A DNA stretch of 64,000 nt from Halomarina ordinaria (lineage in GTDB: Archaea; Halobacteriota; Halobacteria; Halobacteriales; Haloarculaceae), in NCBI RefSeq assembly GCF_030553305.1, contig NZ_JARRAH010000001.1:1674001-1738000 (forward strand). The letters are read 5' to 3'. Below, piece by piece: positions 37,107 through 45,031 of this stretch; within the stretch, counting starts at the first letter, position 1, and each line of letters opens with the position of its first letter. Below the pieces are notes generated by a model. It ran no database searches. It was not told where the DNA came from and saw only the letters and a program-made list of their open reading frames with translations. The position numbers and the translations under genes were made by a program.

Positions 37107-37607
37107 ATGGGATACGCCTGTCCGGTCTGTGAGACGCCGCAGTCGGACGCACGACACCTCGCCAACCACCTCGCGTTCACGGCGCTCATCCGGGGGGCAG
37201 ACCACGAGGCGTGGCTCGACGACCACGTCCCCGGGTGGGACGAGGAGGGGGAGGCGGAACTCGCGGCGCGCGTCGAGACGCTCGCCGAGGAGACCGACTT
37301 CCCGCAGGTGTTCGAGGACACGGTCGGGACGGCGGGCGAACACCAGCACGACGGCGAGCGCTCGGGGCGACTGTTCGAGGACGACGGGCCGGGCGTCGAT
37401 GGGCACGGGCACGGCCACGGCCACGGGCACGACCACGACCACGACCACGGGACGCCCGCGCGGAACGCCCCGCCGGCCCCGCGGGACGAGGAGACGCGCG
37501 CCGTCCTCGAGGAGGCGCGGGACCTGACCGAGCGGATGCTCGCGGAGGACGACTCGGAGAGCGAGACGGCCGACGACGCGGGGACGGAACCCGACGACAA
37601 CGCGTAA
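37107..37607 (+). CDS. Zinc-finger, His-rich haloarchaeal protein (DUF5810-like)
   Basis: 166 residues from ATG 37107. The N-terminal C5-x2-C8-x8-H17-x3-H21 is a C2H2-type zinc finger (CPVCETPQSDARHLANH). A His/Gly/Asp-rich run GHGHGHGHGHDHDHDHG at about 100-116 looks like a metal-chelating loop. The C-terminal 40 residues are acidic. The family name is from memory. It starts an operon with the next gene, a membrane protein and a NUDIX enzyme. It may bind metals or act as a regulator; function unknown. Confidence 0.8.
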   Translation: MGYACPVCETPQSDARHLANHLAFTALIRGADHEAWLDDHVPGWDEEGEAELAARVETLAEETDFPQVFEDTVGTAGEHQHDGERSGRLFEDDGPGVDGHGHGHGHGHDHDHDHGTPARNAPPAPRDEETRAVLEEARDLTERMLAEDDSESETADDAGTEPDDNA

Positions 37608-37631
37608 TTACCTCCCGCGACTAGTGTCGGT

Positions 37632-38051
37632 ATGCACACCGAGGGGACGCTCGCCCCCGACTCGCCCGAGGCCGCGCGCGACGCCTACGACGCCTACGGA
37701 CCGGCCGCACGGACCGTCGTCCGCGAGGTGACCCGCCGGATGGACTTCGACCGCGAGGAGTACGAGGAACGGGTCACCGGCGACGTGGTCGCCACCGCCC
37801 GCGACGCGCTGTTCGCCTCCCTGCTCTCGGTCACCGTCGGCACCCGCGAGGAGTTCGAGGCGTGGTACGCGGAGCACGACGACCTGGACCTCGACCGCCA
37901 CGGCAGCGAGACCGTCGACCACGTCGCGTGGCACGTCGTGCCCTTCGCCGAACGCGTCGTCGCGACGACGTTCCAGAACGAGGAGGCGGCGGCCGTCGCA
38001 ACCCTGCGGCGCATCTGTTTCGGGAGCCAGTACCGCGAGGTCGTCGAATGA
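37632..38051 (+). CDS. Conserved haloarchaeal protein (DUF5809-like)
   Basis: 139 residues, ATG 37632, 24 bases after the zinc-finger gene. Predominantly helical. HVAWHVVPFAERVVATTFQN and RRICFGSQYREVVE near the C-terminus are the most conserved-looking parts. No membrane helix or signal. Its stop overlaps the start of the next gene by four bases (ATGA). The name is from memory; function unknown. Co-location with the DUF5810-like gene suggests a shared role. Confidence 0.78.
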   Translation: MHTEGTLAPDSPEAARDAYDAYGPAARTVVREVTRRMDFDREEYEERVTGDVVATARDALFASLLSVTVGTREEFEAWYAEHDDLDLDRHGSETVDHVAWHVVPFAERVVATTFQNEEAAAVATLRRICFGSQYREVVE

Positions 38052-38455
38052 GGCGGATAACCCGGAACCTCATCGCCGTCATCCTCGCGGTCCTCGTCGT
38101 CCTGCTCGCGCTGGGGGCGCTCCCGGGCTACCTCCGCACGGGCGACCCGTACTACCTCACCGCCGAACCCGTCGAGGACCGCGACGGTCCGACGGTCAAC
38201 GCGACCGGCCTCTCCGAGCAGCGCTTCCCCTACACCACCGCCGCGGTCGAGGACGGCCGGTCCGACCCCTACTGGGAGGGCCCCACCGGCCTGAAGGAGG
38301 CGTTCACGCACTCCCCGTTCGACGAGATGAGCGAACTCGACCAGCGCGACCGGAACGCCGACGGCACGGACGCCGGCGCGGTCAACGAGACCACCGCCTA
38401 CGTGACGGACGACGGGACGGTCTACCGCATCGACCTCGTCAGGGAGGACGAGTGA
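38048..38455 (+). CDS. Membrane-anchored small protein of unknown function
   Basis: 135 residues from ATG 38048, overlapping the previous stop. One N-terminal helix (NLIAVILAVLVVLLALGAL) preceded by MRRITR, so the C-terminus is probably outside the cell. The following 110 residues are acidic and Tyr-rich (PYYLTAEPVEDRD and EGPTGLKEAF). No known domain recognised. It is coupled to the NUDIX gene by a GTGA overlap. Confidence 0.78.
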   Translation: MRRITRNLIAVILAVLVVLLALGALPGYLRTGDPYYLTAEPVEDRDGPTVNATGLSEQRFPYTTAAVEDGRSDPYWEGPTGLKEAFTHSPFDEMSELDQRDRNADGTDAGAVNETTAYVTDDGTVYRIDLVREDE

Positions 38456-39042
38456 CCGTGGTGCCCGAGGACTGGGAGCGCGTCGAGTCGGTCGTCGAGT
38501 ACGAGACGGGGTGGTACACCGGCGGCTACGACCTGCTCAGACAGCCGGACGGGACGGAGAAGCGCTACTACTGGGCCGAACTCCCGCCGGCGACCGTCGC
38601 CGTCGTCCGCGAGGGCGACCACCTCATGATGGTCCAGCAGTACCGCCCGCCCATCCGCGAGTACTGCCTCGAACTGCCCGCCGGCATCGTCGAGGACGTG
38701 GACGTACCGGGCGACGGGGCCGTCGAGCCACAGGCGTCGGTCCCCCCCGAGGCGTACGAGAACGCCGCCGCCCGCGAGGTGCGCGAGGAGACGGGGTACG
38801 ACCCGGGAGCGGTGCACTTCCTCGAGGACGTCTGGGTCTCGACGGGCGTGTTGCGCCACCGCCGCGGCCTCGTCTTCGCCACCGACCTCGAACCGGCCCA
38901 GCGCGCGCTCGACACCAACGAGTTCATCGAGGTGACGCGCGTGCCCGTCGCGGACGTCTTCGAGCGGGTGCGCGTCGACCCCGCGAACGACGCGACGCTC
39001 GAAGGCGTGTTGCTAGCTGAGCGGGCGGGCCTGCTCGACTGA
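38452..39042 (+). CDS. NUDIX hydrolase, ADP-ribose pyrophosphatase type
   Basis: 196 residues from GTG 38452. Nudix box REVREETGYDPG is well conserved, with the preceding Gly (ELPAGIVED) separated by an expanded loop of about 25 residues (EDVDVPGDGAVEPQ...). HLMMVQQYRPPIREYCLELP is the usual beginning for ADP-ribose or nucleoside-diphosphate sugar hydrolases. It probably splits ADP-ribose to AMP and ribose 5-phosphate. Last gene of the operon. Confidence 0.88.
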   Translation: MTVVPEDWERVESVVEYETGWYTGGYDLLRQPDGTEKRYYWAELPPATVAVVREGDHLMMVQQYRPPIREYCLELPAGIVEDVDVPGDGAVEPQASVPPEAYENAAAREVREETGYDPGAVHFLEDVWVSTGVLRHRRGLVFATDLEPAQRALDTNEFIEVTRVPVADVFERVRVDPANDATLEGVLLAERAGLLD

Positions 39043-39122
39043 GCCGGCGCGGTCGACGCAACCGACGGGACCGACGCCCTCGCAACTGAGTCTTTATCCG
39101 TCCGGACCCGCTCACCTCGACC

Positions 39123-39530
39123 ATGGACGACGAGATCTCCGTCGACGAGTTGAACGCGCTGCTGGAGGACGGCGAGGACGTCCGCCTCGTCGACATCCGC
39201 TCGCGCGCGGCGTTCGAGCGGGGACACATCGAGGGCAGCGAGAACATCCCGTTCGCGGAACTCCCGAGTCACATCGAGGAACTCGACGGTGCCGACCACA
39301 TCGTCACCATCTGTCCGATGGGGAAGTCCTCGATTCAGGCCGCCCGCCTCATCAAGTCCTACGAGGGGACGAGCGGCGCCACCGTCGAGAGCCTCCGCGA
39401 GGGGCTCAACGGCTGGGAGTACGGACTCGTCGACGGCGACAGCGACGGCGACGGCGACGAGGGGAGCGGCCACGGCGAGCAGCGGGCGCAGGCGAGCGCG
39501 ACGAGCGAGGGCCCGGACGCGCCGTTCTGA
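39123..39530 (+). CDS. Rhodanese-like sulfurtransferase
   Basis: 135 residues. The rhodanese domain covers about 1-105, with VRLVDIRSRAAFERGHIEGS and the active-site loop C64-P-M-G-K-S-S. The C-terminal 30 residues are an Asp/Gly/Ser-rich tail. It transfers sulfane sulfur, for example in thiolation of tRNA or cofactor synthesis, or in stress protection. TATA-like GTCTTTATCC lies about 30 bases upstream, so it is probably leaderless. Stands alone. Confidence 0.87.
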   Translation: MDDEISVDELNALLEDGEDVRLVDIRSRAAFERGHIEGSENIPFAELPSHIEELDGADHIVTICPMGKSSIQAARLIKSYEGTSGATVESLREGLNGWEYGLVDGDSDGDGDEGSGHGEQRAQASATSEGPDAPF

Positions 39531-39632
39531 GTCGGAGGGGCGTCACGCGTCGTTCGTCACTCACCGCCCCGTCTCCCCTCGGACGCGTCGCTCTCGGCGC
39601 GAGCGGTCGGAAAAGCGGAATCGGAAGGGGGG

Positions 39633-39938
<306 letters not shown>

Positions 39939-40022
39939 CTACTCGATGCCTATATTAAACGTTGTCGGGAACTGCGAGGAGGACGGGACAGCGCGGTGAC
40001 GGCGGGCGGTTTCGCCCCGACG

Positions 40023-42263
40023 CTACAGTCGGGTCCGGTCGTCGACCAGGTCGTCGACGAGCGCGATGGCCTCGTCGGCGAGTGCGCGGTCGGACCGCCC
40101 GGCGTACACCGCCCGTTCGTACAGTTCGCCGACGCGACGCGCCCGTTCGTCGGGCATCGTCCCGAGGTACTGCCGGGGGGTCTCGCCGGGGGCGCGGGCG
40201 CGACCGGTCCGTTCGAGGAGGTACTCGAGGCGGTCGAACGCGCGCCTGACGTCCGCCTCGGGGTCGTCAGTGGCCGACTGGCGGCGCAACCAGAACGCCC
40301 GGTAGGCCCGGCCGTCGAGGCCCGTGCGCCGCACGCCGGCGACGAGGCCGACGGCGAGGGCGAGGCCGAGCGCCGCCTGTTCGGGCGTCGGCGGCGTCAA
40401 CTGGAAGCCCGCGCCCTCGTCGCCACCACCGTCGCCGTCGCCGGTGTCGGTGTCGCTCCCCCCGCCGTCGGAGCCGAGGCCGTCCGGCCCGGCGACACCG
40501 CTCCCGGACTGGCCGCCCGCGCTCTCGTTCGTGCTCTCGTTGCCGTCCGTCCCGTTGGGCGCCGTCTCGTTCGTCTCGTTGGCCGCCGTCCCGTTGTCCG
40601 GGTCGGGCTCGGAGTCGTTCTCCGGCGGGTCCGGCCGCGTCTCGTTCGTGTCGACGTCCTCCGTGCCGTTAGCGCGTGCGTCGTCGAGTCGACCCTGTTC
40701 GGTCGACTCGCGGGGGCCGGACGGCGTGGGGTCGAAGGCGACCCACCCCTGTCCGGGGAAGTAGACCTCGACCCAGGCGTGGGCGTCGAGGCCGCGGACG
40801 ACCCACTCGTCGTCGTCGACGCGCTCGCCCTCGGTGTAGCCGGTGACCATCCGGGCGGGGACGTCCTGCGAGCGGAGCATCGTCACCATCGTCGTCGCGT
40901 AGTAGGTGCAGTAGCCCGCCTCCATCTCGAAGAGGAACTGGTCCGCGATGTCGCCGCTCGGCTTGCGGACGTCGAGCGAGTACTCCTTCTCGTCTTCGAG
41001 GTACGTCTCGACGACGCGGGCGGTGTCGTAGGGGTTGTCCGCGTTCGCGGTCAGGCGCTCGGTGAACGTCCCCACGCGGTCGGGCGTGCTGTCGGGCAAC
41101 TGGGTGTAGCGCTCGGTCACGCCGTCCGGGTAGCTCGTCCCCGCGTCGCGGAGCTGTCCGGGGCGAGGGGTGGGCGTCTGGCTGACGACCGTGTAGTCGT
41201 CACCCGGCGCGAGCGGTTCGGCGGGTTCCAGCCCGCCGAAGTCCGTCGCGCGCGTCGAGTGCCCCGACATGGCGACGGGCTTCCACGCCGCTGGCATCAC
41301 GTTCAGGTCGTCCTCGGCGGTCACCCGCTGGCGGACCCGCTGGCTCTCGCCGGGGGGCGGGTCGAGGAGGCCGTCACGGTACGGCTGTGACTCCGCGGTG
41401 CGAATCCAGCCGTCGCCCGTGTAGCGGTCGTAGGCGTCGATGCGCCAGTAGTCCCCGCGGTCGCTCTCGACGCGGAAGCGAACCTCCGGGCTGAGGTCGA
41501 TGGCGCCCTGGACGGCGAACTGGCCGTCGTCGTTCACGAGGCTCCCCTCGACCGTCTCGGCCTGCGGGCCGTCCGTCGAGAGCAGCGGCTGGCCCGACCC
41601 GGTCGGGACCACGCTCGCCGAGACGGTGAGGACGACCATCGCGGCGACGACCAGCACCACCCCGTCCGCGTCGGCCAGACGGCCGTCACGCCGGTCGAGG
41701 TCACCCACCCCGAGGACGACGGCGGCGGCGACGACGCCCACGAGCGCGGTGAGGAGGGACGCGTCCCCCGTGAGGACGAAGAACACGAGCGGGGCGCCGC
41801 TGACGCCCGCCGCGAGCGCGTATCGACGCCGGGCCGTCAGGTACCACGAGAGGAACACCGGCACCGGCGCGACGGCGAGCGCCCACAGTTCGGCGTTGAT
41901 GATGCGAAGGATGGACAGCCCCGTCACCAGCGCGAGGACGTCGCCCCAGATGAAGCGCACCTGGTCGGCGAGCGCGTACGTGTTCGGGACCGTCGGGAAG
42001 TAGAGCAGGCCGCCGGCGACGGCGATGACGGCGGTGAGCGCGAACGCCCCGAGCGGCGGGAGGTAGCGCGCGAGCACCACGCCCGCGAGGAGCGACCCCG
42101 CCACCAGCAGGGCGAACGTCCCCGGGTCGCCGGTCACGTCGACGATGCCGTAGAGGACGCTCAGGTACGACGCCGTGAGGACGGCCATCGCGGCGACGCT
42201 GACCGCGCGCGTCCCCGCGACGGGGACACGGGACCCGAGCGAGGACCGGGCGTCGGTGCTCAC
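40023..42263 (-). CDS. Transglutaminase-like membrane protein (TgpA/DUF3488 type)
   Basis: 746 residues from GTG 42263. The N-terminal 230 residues contain about six to seven helices. A large exposed region carries a transglutaminase-like domain: catalytic Cys in EAGYCTYYATTMV, His in LDAHAWVEVYFPG and Asp in VAFDPTPSG. Then a low-complexity, Asn/Thr/Glu-rich linker and a final helix (LALGLALAVGLVAGV) with a cytosolic tail (DUF4129 resemblance). It overlaps the DUF58 gene by four bases. The MoxR/DUF58/transglutaminase set is a recurrent prokaryotic cluster of uncertain role, possibly protein assembly at the membrane. Confidence 0.88.
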   Translation of the reverse strand: MSTDARSSLGSRVPVAGTRAVSVAAMAVLTASYLSVLYGIVDVTGDPGTFALLVAGSLLAGVVLARYLPPLGAFALTAVIAVAGGLLYFPTVPNTYALADQVRFIWGDVLALVTGLSILRIINAELWALAVAPVPVFLSWYLTARRRYALAAGVSGAPLVFFVLTGDASLLTALVGVVAAAVVLGVGDLDRRDGRLADADGVVLVVAAMVVLTVSASVVPTGSGQPLLSTDGPQAETVEGSLVNDDGQFAVQGAIDLSPEVRFRVESDRGDYWRIDAYDRYTGDGWIRTAESQPYRDGLLDPPPGESQRVRQRVTAEDDLNVMPAAWKPVAMSGHSTRATDFGGLEPAEPLAPGDDYTVVSQTPTPRPGQLRDAGTSYPDGVTERYTQLPDSTPDRVGTFTERLTANADNPYDTARVVETYLEDEKEYSLDVRKPSGDIADQFLFEMEAGYCTYYATTMVTMLRSQDVPARMVTGYTEGERVDDDEWVVRGLDAHAWVEVYFPGQGWVAFDPTPSGPRESTEQGRLDDARANGTEDVDTNETRPDPPENDSEPDPDNGTAANETNETAPNGTDGNESTNESAGGQSGSGVAGPDGLGSDGGGSDTDTGDGDGGGDEGAGFQLTPPTPEQAALGLALAVGLVAGVRRTGLDGRAYRAFWLRRQSATDDPEADVRRAFDRLEYLLERTGRARAPGETPRQYLGTMPDERARRVGELYERAVYAGRSDRALADEAIALVDDLVDDRTRL

Positions 42264-43246
42264 GCGCGGACCACCTCACGGCCCGTCCGCAGGTCGTCGT
42301 AGGCGACGGTCCGCCCCTGGATGTCGACCGTCACGCGCCCCTCGGCGTCGGCGTGGACGCGCACGTCGGCGCGGTCGAGGTCGGCCGTCGAGAGGTGCCC
42401 CGGCGGCGTGCGCGCGAGCAGTTCGAGGGCGGCCAGTCGCTGCCGGTCGCCGAGGCCGCGGTCGAGGGAGCCGCCGGGCGTGACGAGCGACACCTCGACG
42501 CCCTCGTTGAGGAGGTACGCGACGATGCTGGCCGTCGCGGCGGCCATCGCGTCGGCGTTGCGTCCCCGGTCGCCGGCGACGGCCTCGCAGGCGAGCGCGA
42601 CCGTCCCGCTGTCCTCGTCGGCGAACTCCATCACGACGAAGTCACCCTGGCGCTTGGCGCTCGTCTTCCAGTGGATGTCGCGGAGGGCGTCGCCGGGGGC
42701 GTACTCCCGCAGGGTGTCGAACGCCTGGCGTTCGGTCGTCCCGGCGCGGTCGACCAGCCCCGTGAAGTACCCGCCCGGCGCGACCCGCTCGACCTCCGGG
42801 TAGACGAGCAACTGCTCGTCGGTCGTCGCCTCGTACGTCCGCTCGAAGAGGCCGAGCGCGTCGCGGACCGTCACGGTGAGCGGACCGACCTCGTGGGCCC
42901 CCCGCTCGACGAGGTCCACGTCGTACGCGACGGTGCGCGACCCGGCGAGTTCGTGGACCGACCGCCGGGGGCGGACGCCGTAGCCGAGGCGGTCGGTGAC
43001 CGTCGTCGGACCGCTCGCGTCGACGTGGACGCGCATCGTGCGCGTCTCGCCGGGGAACCCCGGCGCCGGGACGATGCGGTCGACCGAGGGCCGCCCCGCG
43101 TAGCGCATCTGGACGACGCCGGCCGCGAGCGCGATGAGCGCCGGGGCGGCGAGGGCGTTGAGCGCCCCCTGGCCGAACGTCGCCGCGAGGACGAACGCGA
43201 GGAGCGTCAGCCCGACGACCACGACCCCTCTTCGCGTCGGTCTCAT
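42260..43246 (-). CDS. DUF58 domain protein
   Basis: 328 residues from ATG 43246. Two N-terminal helices (about 8-45), then a beta-rich stretch and the DUF58 signature YAPGDALRDIHWKTSAKRQGD followed by VWA-like acidic residues. Usually works with MoxR and sometimes carries a VWA fold. It is translationally coupled on both sides: ATGA overlap with moxR upstream and GTGA-type overlap with the transglutaminase gene downstream. Confidence 0.9.
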   Translation of the reverse strand: MRPTRRGVVVVGLTLLAFVLAATFGQGALNALAAPALIALAAGVVQMRYAGRPSVDRIVPAPGFPGETRTMRVHVDASGPTTVTDRLGYGVRPRRSVHELAGSRTVAYDVDLVERGAHEVGPLTVTVRDALGLFERTYEATTDEQLLVYPEVERVAPGGYFTGLVDRAGTTERQAFDTLREYAPGDALRDIHWKTSAKRQGDFVVMEFADEDSGTVALACEAVAGDRGRNADAMAAATASIVAYLLNEGVEVSLVTPGGSLDRGLGDRQRLAALELLARTPPGHLSTADLDRADVRVHADAEGRVTVDIQGRTVAYDDLRTGREVVRA

Positions 43247-44202
43247 ACCGACGTCGTGCCGAGCGCCGTCTCGACGATGTCGCGGCCCGTCCGCTCGCCG
43301 CCGGGGGCGGGGCGGATGCGGTGAGCGAGCGTCACGACCGCCTCGCGCTGGACGTCGTCGGGGACGACGTACCCCCGGCCGTCGAGGACTGCCCGCGCCT
43401 GGGCCGCCCGCAGGAGGGCGATGGAGCCGCGGGGGCTCACGCCGAGCTGGGCGTGGTCGCGGGTGTAGCGAGCGAGGCGCGTCACGTAGTCACGGACGTC
43501 CCCCTCGACGGTGACGCGGGCGACCGTCTCGCGGGCGGCGCGGAGGTCGTCCGCGCTCGCGACGGGGTCGAGCGTCTCGATGGGGTGGTCGCCGACGACC
43601 CGCGCGAGGACCTCCGACTCCTCGGCCGCCTCCGGGTAGCCGAGGTGGAGTTGCTTCATGAAGCGGTCGAGTTCGGCCGCCGGGAGTTCGTAGGTCCGGT
43701 CGCGTTCGACGGAGTTTTGCGTCGCGATGACGACGAAGGGGTCGGGGACGTAGTGGGTCTCGCCGTCGACGGTCACCTGCGCCTCCTCCATCGATTCGAG
43801 GAGGGCGGACTGGGTCTTCGGCGGCGCGCGGTTGATTTCGTCGCCGAGGACGACGTTCGCGAACACCGGCCCCGGACGGAACTCGAACTCGCGGGTCTGC
43901 TGGTTGAACACGTTCACGCCCGTCACGTCCGTCGGGAGGAGGTCGGGCGTGAACTGGATGCGCTTGAACGACCCGTCGACCGACCGTGCGACGGCGCGCG
44001 CGAGCATCGTCTTGCCGACGCCGGGCACGTCCTCCAGGAGGACGTGCCCCCGCGCCAGCACCGCCGTCACGATGTCCTCGACGGCGTCGTGATGGCCGAC
44101 GATGACGCGCTCGACGTTCTCGGTGAGGAGGCGGGCGAGGGCGCCCGCCTCCTCGACGGCCACGTCCTCGGCCGTCGCGTCGGCCGCGAGATTATCGCTC
44201 AT
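43243..44202 (-). CDS. MoxR family AAA+ ATPase
   Basis: 319 residues. Walker A GVGKTMLARA (EDVPGVGKT) and Walker B GDEINRAPPKTQSALLESM are intact; DPFVVIATQNSVE is the sensor 1 region. MoxR ATPases act as chaperone-like machines for metal insertion or assembly, normally with VWA/DUF58 partners. It heads the three-gene operon. Upstream on the minus strand there are two small inverted repeats (44213-44229 and 44314-44327). Confidence 0.94.
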   Translation of the reverse strand: MSDNLAADATAEDVAVEEAGALARLLTENVERVIVGHHDAVEDIVTAVLARGHVLLEDVPGVGKTMLARAVARSVDGSFKRIQFTPDLLPTDVTGVNVFNQQTREFEFRPGPVFANVVLGDEINRAPPKTQSALLESMEEAQVTVDGETHYVPDPFVVIATQNSVERDRTYELPAAELDRFMKQLHLGYPEAAEESEVLARVVGDHPIETLDPVASADDLRAARETVARVTVEGDVRDYVTRLARYTRDHAQLGVSPRGSIALLRAAQARAVLDGRGYVVPDDVQREAVVTLAHRIRPAPGGERTGRDIVETALGTTSV

Positions 44203-44343
44203 TGTCCCGCTATGTCACCCTGCGTGACAAGTGCTTTCCGTCCGGCCGGCTGGGCGAGGGGTTGTCTCACAGGCTCCACAGGGGCCGGAGCAAAGTAATT
44301 CTGCTGATAGCGTGTTGATACGTCAACGGTCCTCAGGGGAGAC
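44203..44343. promoter_or_regulatory. moxR upstream region with two inverted repeats
   Basis: TGTCAC-CCTGC-GTGACA at 44213-44229 lies 11 bases upstream of the moxR start; GTTGA-TACG-TCAAC at 44314-44327 lies farther upstream. Both could be operators. CAAAGTAATT at 44291-44300 is the only AT-rich candidate for a promoter element. Confidence 0.4.
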
Positions 44344-44697
44344 CTACCACTCCTTGCAGTCGGCGCAGACCAGTCCATCGCCGTCGCGCCAGCGACGCTC
44401 GACGTGCGTCCCGCAGGCCGCACACGGCGCGCCCCCGGACGTCCAGTCCATCGTCGAGACGGCGGGTCGAAGCGGGAGCCCGTCGGGGAGGTCGGGCACC
44501 TCGGCCGCGACCGGCGAGTCGGCGGCGACTGCTGTCTCACCGTCGGGCGACTCCGACGACGGGTCGCTCGCCTCTCCCGCGCGCGCGTCACTCGTGCAGT
44601 CCGCGTCGTCACGGTTCGAGTCGTCACGGTTCGCGCCGTCGCTCTCGGCGTCGGCGTCGGCCGCGGCGAACTCGTCGAGCGAGCGGTCCCGCACCAT
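44344..44697 (-). CDS. Small acidic zinc-ribbon protein
   Basis: 117 residues from ATG 44697 (MVRDRSLDEFAAADAD). N-terminal and middle parts are Asp/Ser/Glu-rich low complexity; the C-terminus has CAACGTHVERRWRDGDGLVCADC, a Cx2C-x15-Cx2C ribbon. Proteins of this shape are common and uncharacterised in haloarchaea. The conserved MVRDRSLDEF start supports the chosen start. Divergent from the small membrane gene at 44774. Confidence 0.75.
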   Translation of the reverse strand: MVRDRSLDEFAAADADAESDGANRDDSNRDDADCTSDARAGEASDPSSESPDGETAVAADSPVAAEVPDLPDGLPLRPAVSTMDWTSGGAPCAACGTHVERRWRDGDGLVCADCKEW

Positions 44698-44773
44698 GTA
44701 CCCACTCGCGGGGGCGGGACGTATAGCCGTGGCGGACGGACACACACAAGTACCAGCGCCCGTAGGTCGAGGT

Positions 44774-45022
44774 ATGCAGAACGTGCTCGTCGAACTCCTC
44801 GGAAGCATCCCGGAACTCGTCACCCGGTTCGTCGACATCGCCACGATGAGCGTCGGACAGGCGGTGCTGCTGGCGATAGGGGCGCTGCTCGTCACCGTCA
44901 GCGTCGTCGTCTTCGGCTACCTCGTCTTCGGGGCGTTCGTCCGGCCCATCGCCAACTTCTCCTCGCCCGGCCGCGGCCCCCGCGAGCGCCGCGAGCAGGA
45001 GTATCGCGAACCGCGTTACTGA
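44774..45022 (+). CDS. Small membrane protein
   Basis: 82 residues from ATG 44774 (MQNVLVELLGSIPELV). One helix at about 25-55 (VGQAVLLAIGALLVTVSVVVFG) then a charged cytosolic tail (PRERREQEYREPRY). No recognised domain. Weak promoter region shared with the divergent zinc-ribbon gene. Function unknown. Confidence 0.7.
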   Translation: MQNVLVELLGSIPELVTRFVDIATMSVGQAVLLAIGALLVTVSVVVFGYLVFGAFVRPIANFSSPGRGPRERREQEYREPRY

Positions 45023-45031
45023 ACCTCCTTC

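Noticed and set aside
37401-37458. Short tandem GGGCAC/GACCAC-type repeats as a CRISPR-like or microsatellite array
   Set aside because: They lie in frame inside a gene and encode the GH/DH-rich loop; no spacers of CRISPR type.
40420-40700. Low-complexity GC repeats in the transglutaminase gene
   Set aside because: They encode the Asn/Thr/Glu-rich linker and stay in frame; typical of halophilic surface proteins.
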